A DNA stretch of 60,553 bases from Cecembia lonarensis LW9 (GCF_000298295.1 NZ_AMGM01000019.1:1-60553); one strand, 5' to 3'; shown: positions 37,377 through 47,665, counted from the first letter of the stretch. The notes: a model not told the origin generated them from the letters alone. Numbers and translations are program-made.

Positions 37377-38789
37377 TTGCTCTTAACAGCAATCATCATT
37401 TACATTCTGATTACAGTCGGAATAGGTGCCTGGTCGTCCAAACTGATCAAAAATTCGAATGATTTTGTTTTGGCGGGCAGGCAGCTTCCTCTTTTTTTGT
37501 CTGCTTCCGCCCTTTTTGCTACTTGGTTTGGTTCTGAGACCATCTTTGGTGCTTCTTCCGAATACTTGGACCATGGTCTCCAAGGTGTCATTGAAGATCC
37601 CTTTGGAGGTGCCTTATGCTTGATTTTGTTCGGGATGTTCTATCTCAGACCCATGTATAGAATGAATGTGCTGACCATTGGTGATGTTTACAAACAATTA
37701 TTCGGAAAGCGGGTAGAATTTTTTGCTTCTATATTTATGATTCCGCCCTACTTTGGTTATGTTGCCGCCCAATTAGTGGCCCTTTCCTTGATATTTACTA
37801 CCGTAGCCGACATCAGTATTTCCACAGGTATCATAATCAGTGCGGGAATTGTGGTTTTCTACACTTTTTTAGGTGGCATGTGGGCTATTTCTATCACAGA
37901 TTTTATTCAGACAACCTTGATCGTGGTGGGTTTGATTTGGGTTGCCATTTTGGTAGCCCAAAAAGCCGGAGGGGTAATGCCAATTTTAGATGCTGCACCA
38001 GAAGGTAGTTTTCAGTTCTTCCCTGATGCCAATCCCATTTCTTGGATGAATTACTTGGGTGCATGGATAATTCTTGGCTTGGGAAGTATTCCCAGCCAGG
38101 ATATCTACCAAAGGGTAATGTCTGCAAAATCTGAAAAAGTGGCCATCCGATCTACCTATCTTGCCGGAGGATTTTATGTAACCATAGGTCTTCTTCCATT
38201 GTTCATAGCTTTAGGCGCAAAATACCTGTACCCTGAAATCTATCTTGAAAACAAGCAATTATTACTTCCAGAAATGGTATTAAGACACAGCGGCATGCAT
38301 GTACAGATATTATTTTTCGGCGCATTAATGTCGGCAATTATGAGCACGACAAGCTCAGGTTTATTGGCACCTTCTGCCATCATATCCGAAAACCTTATCC
38401 GTCCCTATTTTGGAAGTAGGTTAAAAGACAAACATTTCCTTTGGATTCTACGAATCAATATCATCTCAGTGGCCATCATTGCTACCCTTATGGCACAATG
38501 GAAAACAAATATTTATGAACTGGTAGCTAGTGCTTCTATTTTAATGTTAGTTTCCTTATTTATTCCACTGACAGCAGGTCTGTACTGGAAAAGAGCTTCC
38601 GAAATGGGTGCCATCATGTCCATTGTTTTTGGAATGATTGCCTATTTGGGATTATCAGCTATAGATCTCCCTTTTTACCCCCATTTACCAGCGCTCGGTA
38701 TCAGTGCCTTTGCTATGGTAATGGGTTCTATAATTTTCCCCGAAAAAACAAATCATGATGTTAATCTATCCAAAAATAAAGCTGCTTAA
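37377..38789 (+). CDS. Sodium:solute symporter family transporter
   Basis: 470 residues, about 13 hydrophobic segments, inner membrane. SSS motifs: KNSNDFVLAGRQLPLFLSASALFATWFGSETIFGASS, GGMWAISITDFIQTTLIVVGL, and GALMSAIMSTTSSGLLAPSAIISENL, which holds the Na+-binding serines/threonines. The substrate is unknown. No ATG is available: an in-frame TAA lies at 37362-37364 and the first usable codon is TTG 37377, immediately after the heptad repeat, so the true N terminus is uncertain. Its end overlaps rlmI by 35 bases. Confidence 0.88.
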   Translation: MLLTAIIIYILITVGIGAWSSKLIKNSNDFVLAGRQLPLFLSASALFATWFGSETIFGASSEYLDHGLQGVIEDPFGGALCLILFGMFYLRPMYRMNVLTIGDVYKQLFGKRVEFFASIFMIPPYFGYVAAQLVALSLIFTTVADISISTGIIISAGIVVFYTFLGGMWAISITDFIQTTLIVVGLIWVAILVAQKAGGVMPILDAAPEGSFQFFPDANPISWMNYLGAWIILGLGSIPSQDIYQRVMSAKSEKVAIRSTYLAGGFYVTIGLLPLFIALGAKYLYPEIYLENKQLLLPEMVLRHSGMHVQILFFGALMSAIMSTTSSGLLAPSAIISENLIRPYFGSRLKDKHFLWILRINIISVAIIATLMAQWKTNIYELVASASILMLVSLFIPLTAGLYWKRASEMGAIMSIVFGMIAYLGLSAIDLPFYPHLPALGISAFAMVMGSIIFPEKTNHDVNLSKNKAA

Positions 38790-39939
38790 AGGCAAAGAGA
38801 TTTCTATCCAACGGAAGCATCACTGGGTATTCTCAGGAGCCATAGCCCAAAAAGACGAGGACCTTCAGAATGGACAATTGGTACAAGTGGTTGACCATAA
38901 AGACAATTTCCTTGCAGTAGGCCACTTTCAATATGGTTCCATTATGGTCCGTTTGATCAGTTTTGAATCAGCAACCATCAATACGGATTTTTGGATAAAA
39001 AAAATAAATACGGCTTTTAGGTTAAGGGAAACTTTGGGCCTAATCCATAACCCGGAAACCAATGTGTACCGTCTGATCCATGGGGAGGGCGATGGACTCC
39101 CCGGTCTCATTATAGATTTGTACCATGGTACAGCAGTAATACAGACCCACCATATTGGCATGTACCGACAGGTAAAGGAAATAGCCCAAGCTTTGAAAGC
39201 GGTATATGGAGAAAAATTAGATGCGGTGTACGATAAAAGCGCTGAGACCCTTCCTAAAAATTACGGGGTGGAAAACCGTTTGGTTTTTGGACAACCTAAA
39301 ACCCAAACAGTCTTGGAATATGGCTGTCAGTATGAAATCGACTGGGAAAAAGGGCAAAAAACCGGATTCTTTGTTGACCAGCGAGAAAACAGGCACTTAT
39401 TGGCCCAATATAGTAAAGACCGCAAAGTGTTGAACACCTTTTGTTATTCCGGTGGTTTTTCGGTGGCTGCACTCAAAGCAGGTGCAAAAGAAGTCCATTC
39501 TGTAGACATCTCTGCAAAAGCCATAGCCCTTACAGAGGCCAATGTCGCCTTAAACGGAAAATTCAAAAGCAGGCATACCGCCATTGTGGCTGATGTGGTC
39601 AAATACATTCGGGAAATAACCGATGACTTTGATATCATTGTGTTGGACCCCCCTGCATTTGCTAAAAACATCAAAGCAAGACATAACGCTGTACAGGCTT
39701 ACAAAAGACTCAATGGAGAAGCCTTGAAAAAAATTAAAAGCGGAGGTCTACTCTTTACATTTTCCTGTTCTCAGGTAGTTGACAAACAATTATTTGCCCA
39801 CACTGTAACAGCCGCTGCTTTGGAATCTGGCAGGAAAGTAAAAATATTGCATTACCTTTCACAACCCCCTGATCATCCGATAAATATATTCCATACGGAA
39901 ACTGAGTATTTGAAAGGCCTAGTGTTATACGTTGAATAA
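38755..39939 (+). CDS. rlmI: Class I SAM-dependent rRNA (cytosine-C5) methyltransferase, RlmI-like
   Basis: 394 residues. N-terminal PUA domain (RKHHWVFSGAIAQK to about residue 85), then the EEHGE-like linker and Rossmann methyltransferase: VLNTFCYSGGFSVAALKAGAKEVHSVDIS (motif I), DFDIIVLDPPAFAK (motif IV) and LFTFSCSQ (catalytic Cys). E. coli RlmI makes m5C1962 in 23S rRNA. The long overlap with the symporter gene suggests co-transcription, though no functional link is evident. Confidence 0.9.
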   Translation: MMLIYPKIKLLKGKEISIQRKHHWVFSGAIAQKDEDLQNGQLVQVVDHKDNFLAVGHFQYGSIMVRLISFESATINTDFWIKKINTAFRLRETLGLIHNPETNVYRLIHGEGDGLPGLIIDLYHGTAVIQTHHIGMYRQVKEIAQALKAVYGEKLDAVYDKSAETLPKNYGVENRLVFGQPKTQTVLEYGCQYEIDWEKGQKTGFFVDQRENRHLLAQYSKDRKVLNTFCYSGGFSVAALKAGAKEVHSVDISAKAIALTEANVALNGKFKSRHTAIVADVVKYIREITDDFDIIVLDPPAFAKNIKARHNAVQAYKRLNGEALKKIKSGGLLFTFSCSQVVDKQLFAHTVTAAALESGRKVKILHYLSQPPDHPINIFHTETEYLKGLVLYVE

Positions 39940-40045
39940 ATAGAAAATTAATTGAGCCTCAAAGCAACCTTTTTTTGAATTCGAAGGTTGAAGTTTGGTA
40001 ATTATTGGACTTTATCTTTTACTTTAAATAAAAAAACAATCGATC

Positions 40046-40480
40046 ATGTACATAGGATTAAAACATTTGCATTCAGGTTTAGCCTATCTGGCCTTACTCA
40101 CCTTGGCCATAGTAGTCATTTATGCGCTAATTGGAGCACTAAGTAATAGGCCTTTTACAGAAAGAGACCGAAAAATAGCCATGGTGGCATTTATACTTGC
40201 GCACGTGCAACTGTTAGTAGGCCTGATTCTTTATTTCGTAAGCCCTTTGGGTTTTTCCTTATTGACAGGAGGTGGTGCCATGTCAGATAGTGCAGCAAGA
40301 TTAACTGCACTGGAACACCCTGTTATCAATATTCTTGCCATTGTAGTGATTACCATTGGATATACAAGAGCCAAAAAATTTGCCGAGGATAGGGCGAAGT
40401 TCAGGTCAATTTACATGCTTTATGCCATTGGTTTGGTTTTGATTCTCAGCAGAATTCCTTGGGAAAATTGGTTGGGCTAA
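40046..40480 (+). CDS. Four-helix membrane protein, conserved in Bacteroidetes
   Basis: 144 residues with four hydrophobic helices (about 10-33, 46-66, 91-110, 121-137). Histidines fall at positions that could bind heme or metal: LKHLHSG at the start, ILAHVQLLVGLILYF in helix 2 and ALEHPVINILAI in helix 3. Similar proteins are sometimes annotated as cytochrome B-like, but that is unproven. It ends 43 bases before the convergent AsmA gene, with a terminator between them. Confidence 0.7.
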   Translation: MYIGLKHLHSGLAYLALLTLAIVVIYALIGALSNRPFTERDRKIAMVAFILAHVQLLVGLILYFVSPLGFSLLTGGGAMSDSAARLTALEHPVINILAIVVITIGYTRAKKFAEDRAKFRSIYMLYAIGLVLILSRIPWENWLG

Positions 40481-40490
40481 TACTGACATT

Positions 40491-40521
40491 TAAAAAACCG
40501 CTAAAGCTTAGCGGTTTTTTA
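40491..40521. terminator. Bidirectional terminator
   Basis: TAAAAAACCGCTAA (40491-40504) pairs exactly with TTAGCGGTTTTTTA (40508-40521) over a three-base loop, with A- and T-runs for both strands. Confidence 0.9.
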
Positions 40522-40523
40522 AT

Positions 40524-43500
40524 TTAGTTTCCCCGATCTCTTCCAAGTCCTACTTCATAATCATCAGGCGTTCCCCGCATGGTGACATTTACAAACCTTA
40601 CCCTTCTGTTTTGATCTCTGAAAACTATGGAATCTTCTTGTTCAGGATCAATTTCTTCTCTACCCTTTCCTTCAAACAAGGACCTAAAACCTACCTGCGT
40701 AACCAGGCCAAGCGGGATTCTTAAAAAATATTCCATTTTCATGTCCAAACTTTGCTTACCGGAAACTTCTATGAAACCAAGACTTGAATTGATATTCATC
40801 TTGGGGATATTGAGTATACCCTCCTTAAGTTCAAAAGTGTTGGAAAGGGTATCAAAGCGGACATTTCTCAAGTTTCGGTCTTTAAAGTAATCACTCATCG
40901 CCTGCAAGGGACCAAAATTCACCAATCTCCCTTGGTAAACCGTCAGATCCATTTTGGCTTCGGATCGGTCAATAATAGGCGTCAGGTCAGGGTATACCAA
41001 AAATTTACTGACGATGGTTCCTGACACCAATCCTTGTAGGTTTTCATTGACCATATAATCCTGTCCAAAGTTCTCGAATTTGAACAACAGTTTATCAAGA
41101 TCCAGTTTATCAGCAACCAGAGTGCTGTGAAAATAAATTTCATTGGGATCAGAACCATTAAAATAACCCTTGATTCCCAGTGTACCATCTGCTGCTTTTA
41201 GTCCCAAGGTATCTAAATACACATAGTGGTTTGTATTGGTCCTACCTTTTAAAAGAAAATCATCCAGCCAAAAGGTATGGTAATTGAATTTCTTTATAGA
41301 GGCGGAGAAATCCAATTCTGTAAAGGGGATTTCAAAAATATTGAAGGCATCTTCATGCTTATTTTCTTTATCGAGTCCATCAAAGCCCATCAAGGCATCC
41401 AAATCAAGGCGGTCAGAAGTCAAATGAAAGTAATTCTTAGGCTGATTGATCTCACTTTCTTCTCCCATCGCATAACCCAATTGAATCTCGAAATCAGATA
41501 TACCCATGCTTCCCTGGAAGTTTTCCAATGTGAGGTAATCTTTTTCATAATGGATTCTGCCTTTGAATTTTTCCAGTTTTAGCGGGTGAATCTTCATTTG
41601 TCCTTCCAAATGGGTCAGCCAAAGATCAGCCGATTGAAAAGCACTATCAAAAACCAGTTCCAAGTTTCCTTTCAGCTTTAACTTATCTACCTCTTCATTC
41701 TGATAATCAGCAGGTAAATAATTTTCTCCAGCATAAGTCAGCAAGTCACTAACGGCCAAATGATTGGAGAGGAGGTCAAATTCAAATATACTTTTTCCAC
41801 GGGGATGGTCCTGAAACCATTTCGAATAATTCTGAAGCTTACCCGTAAAATGAAAATCAGTTTTATCTATTTCCCCCGTAAAATCAATCACGGCAAGATC
41901 ATTGTCTCCAATGATGACATCTGCATGAAAATCATGAAAAGCATGGGGGTAATTCTTCAATTTGGCGTGGAAGTCATCAATAAAAAACTCTCCTTTAGGT
42001 AAATGCACATAATCCTTAAGTTCTTTTCCGGTTGACTCAAATGCGAGTTTGATTTCAAAATCTGAAATTACATCTTTCCACATGGTACTGTCATGACTGA
42101 ACATCCCCTCCAGATCAATCTGTTTGGAGCTGGCTTTAAGGTCTGCCTTTACACGCAAGTCCTCTCCATGAAAAATGGAGGGGAAATTTTGGACCTTCCC
42201 GGAAAATAAAAAGTCGGAATCCAAAATTCCGAAGGCTGCTTTTTCGAGAAAAAGGTCCCCTTTTTCCAAAGCAGCCGTGATATTGGCATTTTTTACCTGA
42301 TGAGGGAAATCCGGAAGGGAGAAATTTAGGTTTTTGACGATCAGCTCACTCCTTATGCTGTTCTCAAATCCAGAAACCCCCGGCACCTCAAGATCTATCA
42401 GTTCATTAAAGTCCATATTGACCAAAACCTGACCGCTTATTCCCTGAAGTCCTTCTATTTCAAAAAAACTCTCCTAAAAAGTCTAAGTCCAGATCCGCAT
42501 TCAAATTGATATCTATGTAAGGATTGGTGAAATCTCTTACAATAAGTTTTCCCTGAAAGATTCCTTGTTCGGGTTTGGCATTGAAATTTAAAAGCTGAAA
42601 CTCTGATGTTTTCAAATTCCTTTCCTCCCCATTGGTATAGAAAGCAGCAAACCTCAAATCATCCACTTTTTTATCTCTGGAAGGGTTGAGAAAATAGGCA
42701 TTATCACAGCCAAATTCCAACGCGATAGAAGGCATCTGACCAGCAGCAGATTTCCCTTTGATTCTCCCTTGGAAATAAACCTCTCCCTCATTTTTATACC
42801 TCCTGACAAAGTCACCTGTCTCCTGTGGCAAAAAGGCTGCAATAAGATTAAAATCAGGTTTTTCCCCTTGGATACGAACATCCAAATCCATGTCATTTTC
42901 CAAATCCAATTCACCTGATACCCCTAGCAAAGCGCCCTCCAAATAAAGATCTGAACGCTTTAGGGTAATTTTCTGTATTGCTTGATCATACAATAAGTCA
43001 AAGTTTAGACTGACATGTTTATTGGAAAAAAAAGTAGGTTCCTTTTCCACCTCCAAATCAAAAATCAATTTACTGATCAGCTTGGCCTTGATCTGATCTT
43101 GATCAATTTTGAGTCCTGCCTCTGCTTTTCCTATATGAAAAAACAGGGTGGTCAAATTACCCAAGTCTTCAAACTTGATTTCTACATCTGAAAAAATAAT
43201 GGAGGCCAAATCTAAATTAAATCCTTCTGAACTTTCATCATTATCCTCAGTTTGGATTCCTTTTGCTGTCAGTATATTGAGTTGTCCTGCTTCATTTTTC
43301 ACTAAATTGATATCTCCTTGACTTAATTTGATGGACTTGACGATGAAATCTCCTTTGATCAGGTCCCAGATGCCAAATCCTGCATAAAAATCTTTGGCGT
43401 AATAAATGGTATCTGACTGGCTGACCTTATCCGCATAAAACACCAAGTCTTCCAAATCAATGGAGATATACGGGAATTGAGCAAAGGGGGCTATATGCGA

Positions 43501-43674
43501 GTCCCTTACTTTTAATTCCCCTACAAATTGCTCATTCAATGTCCTTACCAATTTCTGTGTGAGACTCTTCTGATTGAAATAAGCAATACTTATGGCTATT
43601 GAAGGTAGGATAAGCAAAAAAAGTATGGCAATAAAACCTGTAATGACCAGTATTTTCCGTTTCATAAATGACAT
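40524..43674 (-). CDS. AsmA-like envelope protein, interrupted by a one-base frameshift
   Basis: The N-terminal part has a membrane anchor (KRKILVITGFIAILFLLILPSIAISIA) and repeated AsmA/TamB-type beta segments; it ends at a TGA at 42460-42462 after LDFLGEFF. The other frame continues directly: with six instead of seven T in the run complementary to 42462-42468, the protein reads GEFF-EIEGLQGISGQVLVNMDFNELID and goes on to 40524. The joined product is about 1,049 residues, normal for AsmA-family proteins of this phylum, which are thought to carry lipids or assist outer-membrane assembly. Either the sequence has one base too many or ribosomes shift +1 at TTT-TGA. Confidence 0.85.
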
Positions 43675-43718
43675 TTGTAACTCCTAATTGAACGCAAATT
43701 TCAGGCCTGTTTTTGTGA

Positions 43719-45152
43719 CTATTCTAAAATTTGTCCCGGCAATCTGATATTTTGGCCTTTGATTTCTTTTAACTCATCGCCTATATCTTGCCTGACCTTA
43801 TCAGCAAATTGAAGCATGCTTTCCAGCACTTCAGGTTGCTCTGAAATTACATTATTTACTTCAGAAGGATCAGAAGGAATATGATACAGTTCCATTTCTT
43901 CAAGGCCTATCATGGTATAATCCAAAGGAAAACCGTCAGCACGTGGTTCCTGATCAGGGGCTAAACTTCTGTAAAGATGGGGAAAATAAAGTTTCCACTC
44001 TTCCATAACAATTGCCTGCAGTTCATTCCTATTATAATAAATTGCATAGCCTTCTTGAGGCGATTTGGCATCAGCATCTTTCATCATTTGATGTATGCTT
44101 TGTCCATCAATTTTTTTAACAGGTAATTCAGCTCCGGTCAGATGCGCAAGCATGGGCAAAATATCGATGGTCATTGCCGGGTTTTTCTGAACCAAGCCAG
44201 AAGGCCAAGTACCTTTCCAACGCATGATGGCAGGGACTTTTACCCCTCCATCCCAAGATGTACCTTTTCCTTCTCTAAGGGGATAAGCCGACCCTGAATG
44301 CTCTGAATAGGAAAGCCACGGACCATTATCAGACAAAAAAATGATAATTGTATTTTCATCGAGATCATTTTGTTTTAAGGTTTGCATAATTTGACCCACC
44401 GACCAGTCAATTTCCATGATCACATCCCCATATAGTCCTCTATTGGATTTCCCTTTGAATTTATCGGACACAAATAACGGAACATGGGGCATGGGGTGCG
44501 CCAGGTAAAGAAAAAATGGCCTATCCTTATTTCTTTCAATAAAATCAATTGACTTTTCAGTAAACCAAGTGGTAAACATGCTTTGGTCATTCCAAATGGT
44601 ATCCACGACCTTATCATTTTGATAAATTGGAAGGGGCGGATAGTAATCTTTAGTCTGCGGATGATTTGGCCACATATCATTGGAATACGGAATTCCAAAG
44701 TATTCATCAAAACCCTGATTGGTTGGAAGAAATTCGGGGTGATGCCCTAAATGCCATTTACCAAATACCGCAGTGGCATAACCCAAAGGCTTTAAAAGAT
44801 CTGCAATAGTTGCTTCCTCAGGATGAAGACCATGTTTACTACTATGATCCAAAGCCCCGTGTATCCCCAATCTATTGGGGTATGTACCAGTAAGTAATGC
44901 AGCCCGTGAAGCAGAACATACCGCCTGCGCCACATAAAAATTGGTGAATTGTAACCCTTCACTTGCCAATTGATCCAAATGAGGGGTTTCAATATCAGAA
45001 GCACCATAAACTCCTACATCATGATACCCCTGGTCATCTGTAAAAATGAGGATGATGTTTGGAATGATTGATGTTTCATTATTTCCCTGAGGGTTACTGC
45101 AGGAAAAAAGAATCACAGTGAAAAACAACAGCAAAAGATTATTTCTTTTCAT
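43719..45152 (-). CDS. Type I sulfatase (family S1), exported lipoprotein
   Basis: 477 residues with lipoprotein signal (LLLLFFTVILFSCSN). The formylglycine motif is CSASRAALLTGTYPNRLG (C-x-A-x-R form), and metal ligands are in IFTDDQG and LSDNGPW; GKWHLGHHPEFLPTNQGFDEYFG is a further family block. Activity needs conversion of the cysteine by a formylglycine-generating enzyme, which is not seen here. Sulfate ester substrate unknown (polysaccharide or aryl sulfate). Second or third gene of a minus-strand run with pfkA and the DinB-like gene. Confidence 0.92.
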   Translation of the reverse strand: MKRNNLLLLFFTVILFSCSNPQGNNETSIIPNIILIFTDDQGYHDVGVYGASDIETPHLDQLASEGLQFTNFYVAQAVCSASRAALLTGTYPNRLGIHGALDHSSKHGLHPEEATIADLLKPLGYATAVFGKWHLGHHPEFLPTNQGFDEYFGIPYSNDMWPNHPQTKDYYPPLPIYQNDKVVDTIWNDQSMFTTWFTEKSIDFIERNKDRPFFLYLAHPMPHVPLFVSDKFKGKSNRGLYGDVIMEIDWSVGQIMQTLKQNDLDENTIIIFLSDNGPWLSYSEHSGSAYPLREGKGTSWDGGVKVPAIMRWKGTWPSGLVQKNPAMTIDILPMLAHLTGAELPVKKIDGQSIHQMMKDADAKSPQEGYAIYYNRNELQAIVMEEWKLYFPHLYRSLAPDQEPRADGFPLDYTMIGLEEMELYHIPSDPSEVNNVISEQPEVLESMLQFADKVRQDIGDELKEIKGQNIRLPGQILE

Positions 45153-45169
45153 ACAATTGAATTTACGTC

Positions 45170-45622
45170 TTACTCCGGACTATCCGTCAATAGACGCCGA
45201 TGATAATTGATTTGTCCTAAATGGTAATTAAGGTGCCCTACCAAATGGGTCATGAAGTATTCATAGGTCATGGGATAACCAAATTCCTCTAAAGGGTATT
45301 TCCTACTGAACCAGTCTTCAGGGAACTCCAACAGTGCTTTGGTTACCACATGTCGGGTTTCTTCAATTTCTTCCAATATTTCTTTCAATGGCACCGGTTT
45401 ACCCGAAAATTCTTCCTCTCTATCCCTTTCATAACCTGTATTGCCCATATTGGCTCCGATATAGTGGTTGAGGTTCCCAATCAAATGGACAGCAAGGGTA
45501 CCGGCGGAATTAGAAATTCCCTCTTTTACTTTCCAAATGTCCTCCTCATTTTTATAGGCTTTGAGTTCATTCTTTAGTTTGCTCAAATCCCTATCAAAAT
45601 AAAATATCAATGAATCCTTCAT
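45170..45622 (-). CDS. DinB-like (DUF1572) four-helix protein
   Basis: 150 residues. Four-helix DinB fold with metal histidines: TLAVHLIGNLNHYIGANMG in the first helix pair and THLVGHLNYHLGQINYHRRLL in the last. Possible metal-dependent enzyme or thiol transferase; not the DNA polymerase DinB. It sits 12 bases after pfkA and 17 bases before the sulfatase, so the three are likely co-transcribed, but no common pathway is evident. Confidence 0.85.
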   Translation of the reverse strand: MKDSLIFYFDRDLSKLKNELKAYKNEEDIWKVKEGISNSAGTLAVHLIGNLNHYIGANMGNTGYERDREEEFSGKPVPLKEILEEIEETRHVVTKALLEFPEDWFSRKYPLEEFGYPMTYEYFMTHLVGHLNYHLGQINYHRRLLTDSPE

Positions 45623-45633
45623 AACACTTAATC

Positions 45634-46731
45634 TTAGATACCAAATGAAATTCCCAACCCCTTTGCAGCCTGCACCAAAAAGCCCTCAGGATTGACGACT
45701 TTATTTTCTTTAGTAGCTGCATCTAAAGGTACTTCTACAAAATCATTGTTGACAAATGCTACCATTTTACCGAATGCACCGTCCATGACCATTTCAAAAG
45801 CCCTCACGCCAAAGGCAGAAGCCAAAACCCTATCGAATGCTGAAGGAGTGCCACCACGCTGCACATGCCCTAATACAGTCTCCCTGATCTCAGCCCTCAC
45901 ACCCACTTCTTTCAATTGACTGGAAAGTTCAAAAGCTACACCTCCTAATTTGACATGCTTGGAACCCACTTCACCCTCTCTGGATACTACCGTTCCGTCT
46001 TTAGGTTTTGCTCCTTCTGCAATCACTATATTGACAAAACCACGCCCTTTTTCATATCGGGATTCGATTCTTTTTACAAGTTTATTGATATCATAAGGAA
46101 TTTCCGGAATAAGGCAGATTTCTGCACCTCCAGCAATAGCTGTATGTAAAGCTATCCACCCGGCATCTCTACCCATGACCTCCATAATCATCACTCGGTG
46201 GTGGCTTTCTGCTGTAGTAACCAGCTTATCAAAGCTGTCAGTGGCTATCTGAACAGCCGTCTGAAAACCAAATGTCATATCAGTTCCTGCCAAATCATTA
46301 TCGATGGTTTTGGGAACACCTACCACAGGCAAACCATGATCATAAAGTGCTTTTGATATCCGCTGAGAACCATCGCCTCCAATATTAATAACCGCATCAA
46401 AACCCAGGTCTTTAATACGCTCCACTAGTTCTTTTGTCCTATCTTCAAACTTTACGTTTCCGGATTCATCTTTTACAGGATAGTGCAAAGGATCTGCCTT
46501 GTTGGTAGTCTTTAAAATCGTCCCGCCTTTTACATGGATACCTGCTGTCCTTTTTGAGGTTAAGGGTATGATATAAGGAGGTTCAGACCATACCCCATTG
46601 AAAGCTTCTTTACTTCCATAAACATCCCATTCTTTGGATTTTTTAGCCCTTTTACAGATTCCTCTGATAACTGCATTTAAACCAGGACAATCGCCACCAC
46701 CGGTAGCAATTAAAAGTTTCTTTTTACTCAT
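45634..46731 (-). CDS. pfkA: 6-phosphofructokinase
   Basis: 365 residues, cytoplasmic. ATP-grasp-like PFK motifs: TGGGDCPGLNAVIRG, GGDGSQ (Gly at the position that selects ATP), PKTIDNDLAGTDMTFGF (Lys where classical ATP enzymes have Gly), MEVMGRDAGWIAL, and the effector/substrate GHVQRGGTPSAFDRV. The G/K pair is the mixed pattern of so-called group III PFKs. It phosphorylates fructose 6-phosphate in glycolysis. First gene of a possible pfkA-DinB-sulfatase run. The gluconeogenic pckA is elsewhere in the window. Confidence 0.94.
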   Translation of the reverse strand: MSKKKLLIATGGGDCPGLNAVIRGICKRAKKSKEWDVYGSKEAFNGVWSEPPYIIPLTSKRTAGIHVKGGTILKTTNKADPLHYPVKDESGNVKFEDRTKELVERIKDLGFDAVINIGGDGSQRISKALYDHGLPVVGVPKTIDNDLAGTDMTFGFQTAVQIATDSFDKLVTTAESHHRVMIMEVMGRDAGWIALHTAIAGGAEICLIPEIPYDINKLVKRIESRYEKGRGFVNIVIAEGAKPKDGTVVSREGEVGSKHVKLGGVAFELSSQLKEVGVRAEIRETVLGHVQRGGTPSAFDRVLASAFGVRAFEMVMDGAFGKMVAFVNNDFVEVPLDAATKENKVVNPEGFLVQAAKGLGISFGI

Positions 46732-46870
46732 AGTTGAAATAGGTTACATTGCAACTTACAAAAAAAATGTCCAAAAATCAGGATTAGATCTGCTTTTGGA
46801 TTCCCTTTTGATTTAAAAAGCTTAAAAACGATTATTAATCATTAACTTGAAACTTTTAATGAATTTTTAA

Positions 46871-47608
46871 ATGGAAAAAGACCTCAAAATTGCCGTATTG
46901 ATCGACGCAGACAATGTTTCTGCTCATCCTATCAAAGAAATGATGGAAGAAATCGCCAAATACGGGAATCCAACAATCAAAAGAATTTATGGCGACTGGA
47001 CCAAACCCCAGCTTGGCAAATGGAAAAATGTGCTTTTGGAAAATGCCATCAATCCTATTCAACAATACAGTTATACCAGTGGTAAAAACGCTACGGATTC
47101 TGCTATGATCATTGACGCTATGGATATTCTATATTCCGAGAAAGTGGATGGCTTTTGCCTGGTGTCCAGTGACAGTGATTTCACCAAATTGGCAACCAGA
47201 CTGAGAGAGGCAGGGATGTTGGTCATAGGTATGGGGGAGAAAAAAACACCTGAACCCTTTATCGTGGCCTGTGATAAATTTATTTATGTGGAGATCCTTC
47301 AAAATGAAGAGCCTTATAGCCAAGGCGATAAATCCAAGACTAAAACTAAACCTCAAGTAGATAAAATTACACCGAAACTTATCCGTTTGATCCATAACAC
47401 CATTTCTGATTTAGCAGATGATGATGGTTGGGCATTTATGGGAGATGTGGGTAACCTGATTCAGAAAAAACAGCCAAACTTTGATTCCCGAAATTATGGA
47501 TTTCAGAAACTTACGCCTCTTATCAGTGCCATTCCGGTTTTTGAAATTGAACAAAGGGAAAGTTCAAAGGGAAGGCACAAATTGATTTATGTAAGAAATA
47601 AAGATTGA
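46871..47608 (+). CDS. NYN domain (PIN-like RNase) with OST-HTH/LOTUS domain
   Basis: 245 residues. NYN domain at about 5-140, with acidic positions D12, D14 (VLIDADN), D76, D82 (ATDSAMIIDAMD) and D101, D103 (SSDSDFTKL), the usual arrangement for a PIN-type nuclease. An OST-HTH domain follows (about 168-243: LIRLIHNTISDLADDDGWAFMGDVGNLIQKKQPNFDSRNYGFQKLTPLI). LOTUS domains bind RNA or G-quadruplexes in eukaryotes. Probably an RNA-cleaving or RNA-binding protein. It lies 57 bases before mnmA. Confidence 0.9.
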   Translation: MEKDLKIAVLIDADNVSAHPIKEMMEEIAKYGNPTIKRIYGDWTKPQLGKWKNVLLENAINPIQQYSYTSGKNATDSAMIIDAMDILYSEKVDGFCLVSSDSDFTKLATRLREAGMLVIGMGEKKTPEPFIVACDKFIYVEILQNEEPYSQGDKSKTKTKPQVDKITPKLIRLIHNTISDLADDDGWAFMGDVGNLIQKKQPNFDSRNYGFQKLTPLISAIPVFEIEQRESSKGRHKLIYVRNKD

Positions 47609-47665
47609 TTGCTACCTTTGTGAACCAATAGGATAATTCAAACTGTTTTGACCTAGTGAAACCTC

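Noticed and set aside
40524..42425. C-terminal AsmA part as a separate gene
   Set aside because: No signal or anchor of its own; the sequence before its first ATG (EIEGLQGISGQVLV) continues the upstream protein in the shifted frame.
43719..45152. Sulfatase as part of a polysaccharide utilisation locus
   Set aside because: No SusC/SusD pair, glycoside hydrolase set or sensor is in the window.
45170..45622. DinB-like gene as translesion DNA polymerase IV
   Set aside because: 150 residues with a four-helix histidine pattern; it belongs to the DinB/DUF1572 fold family, not the Y-family polymerases.
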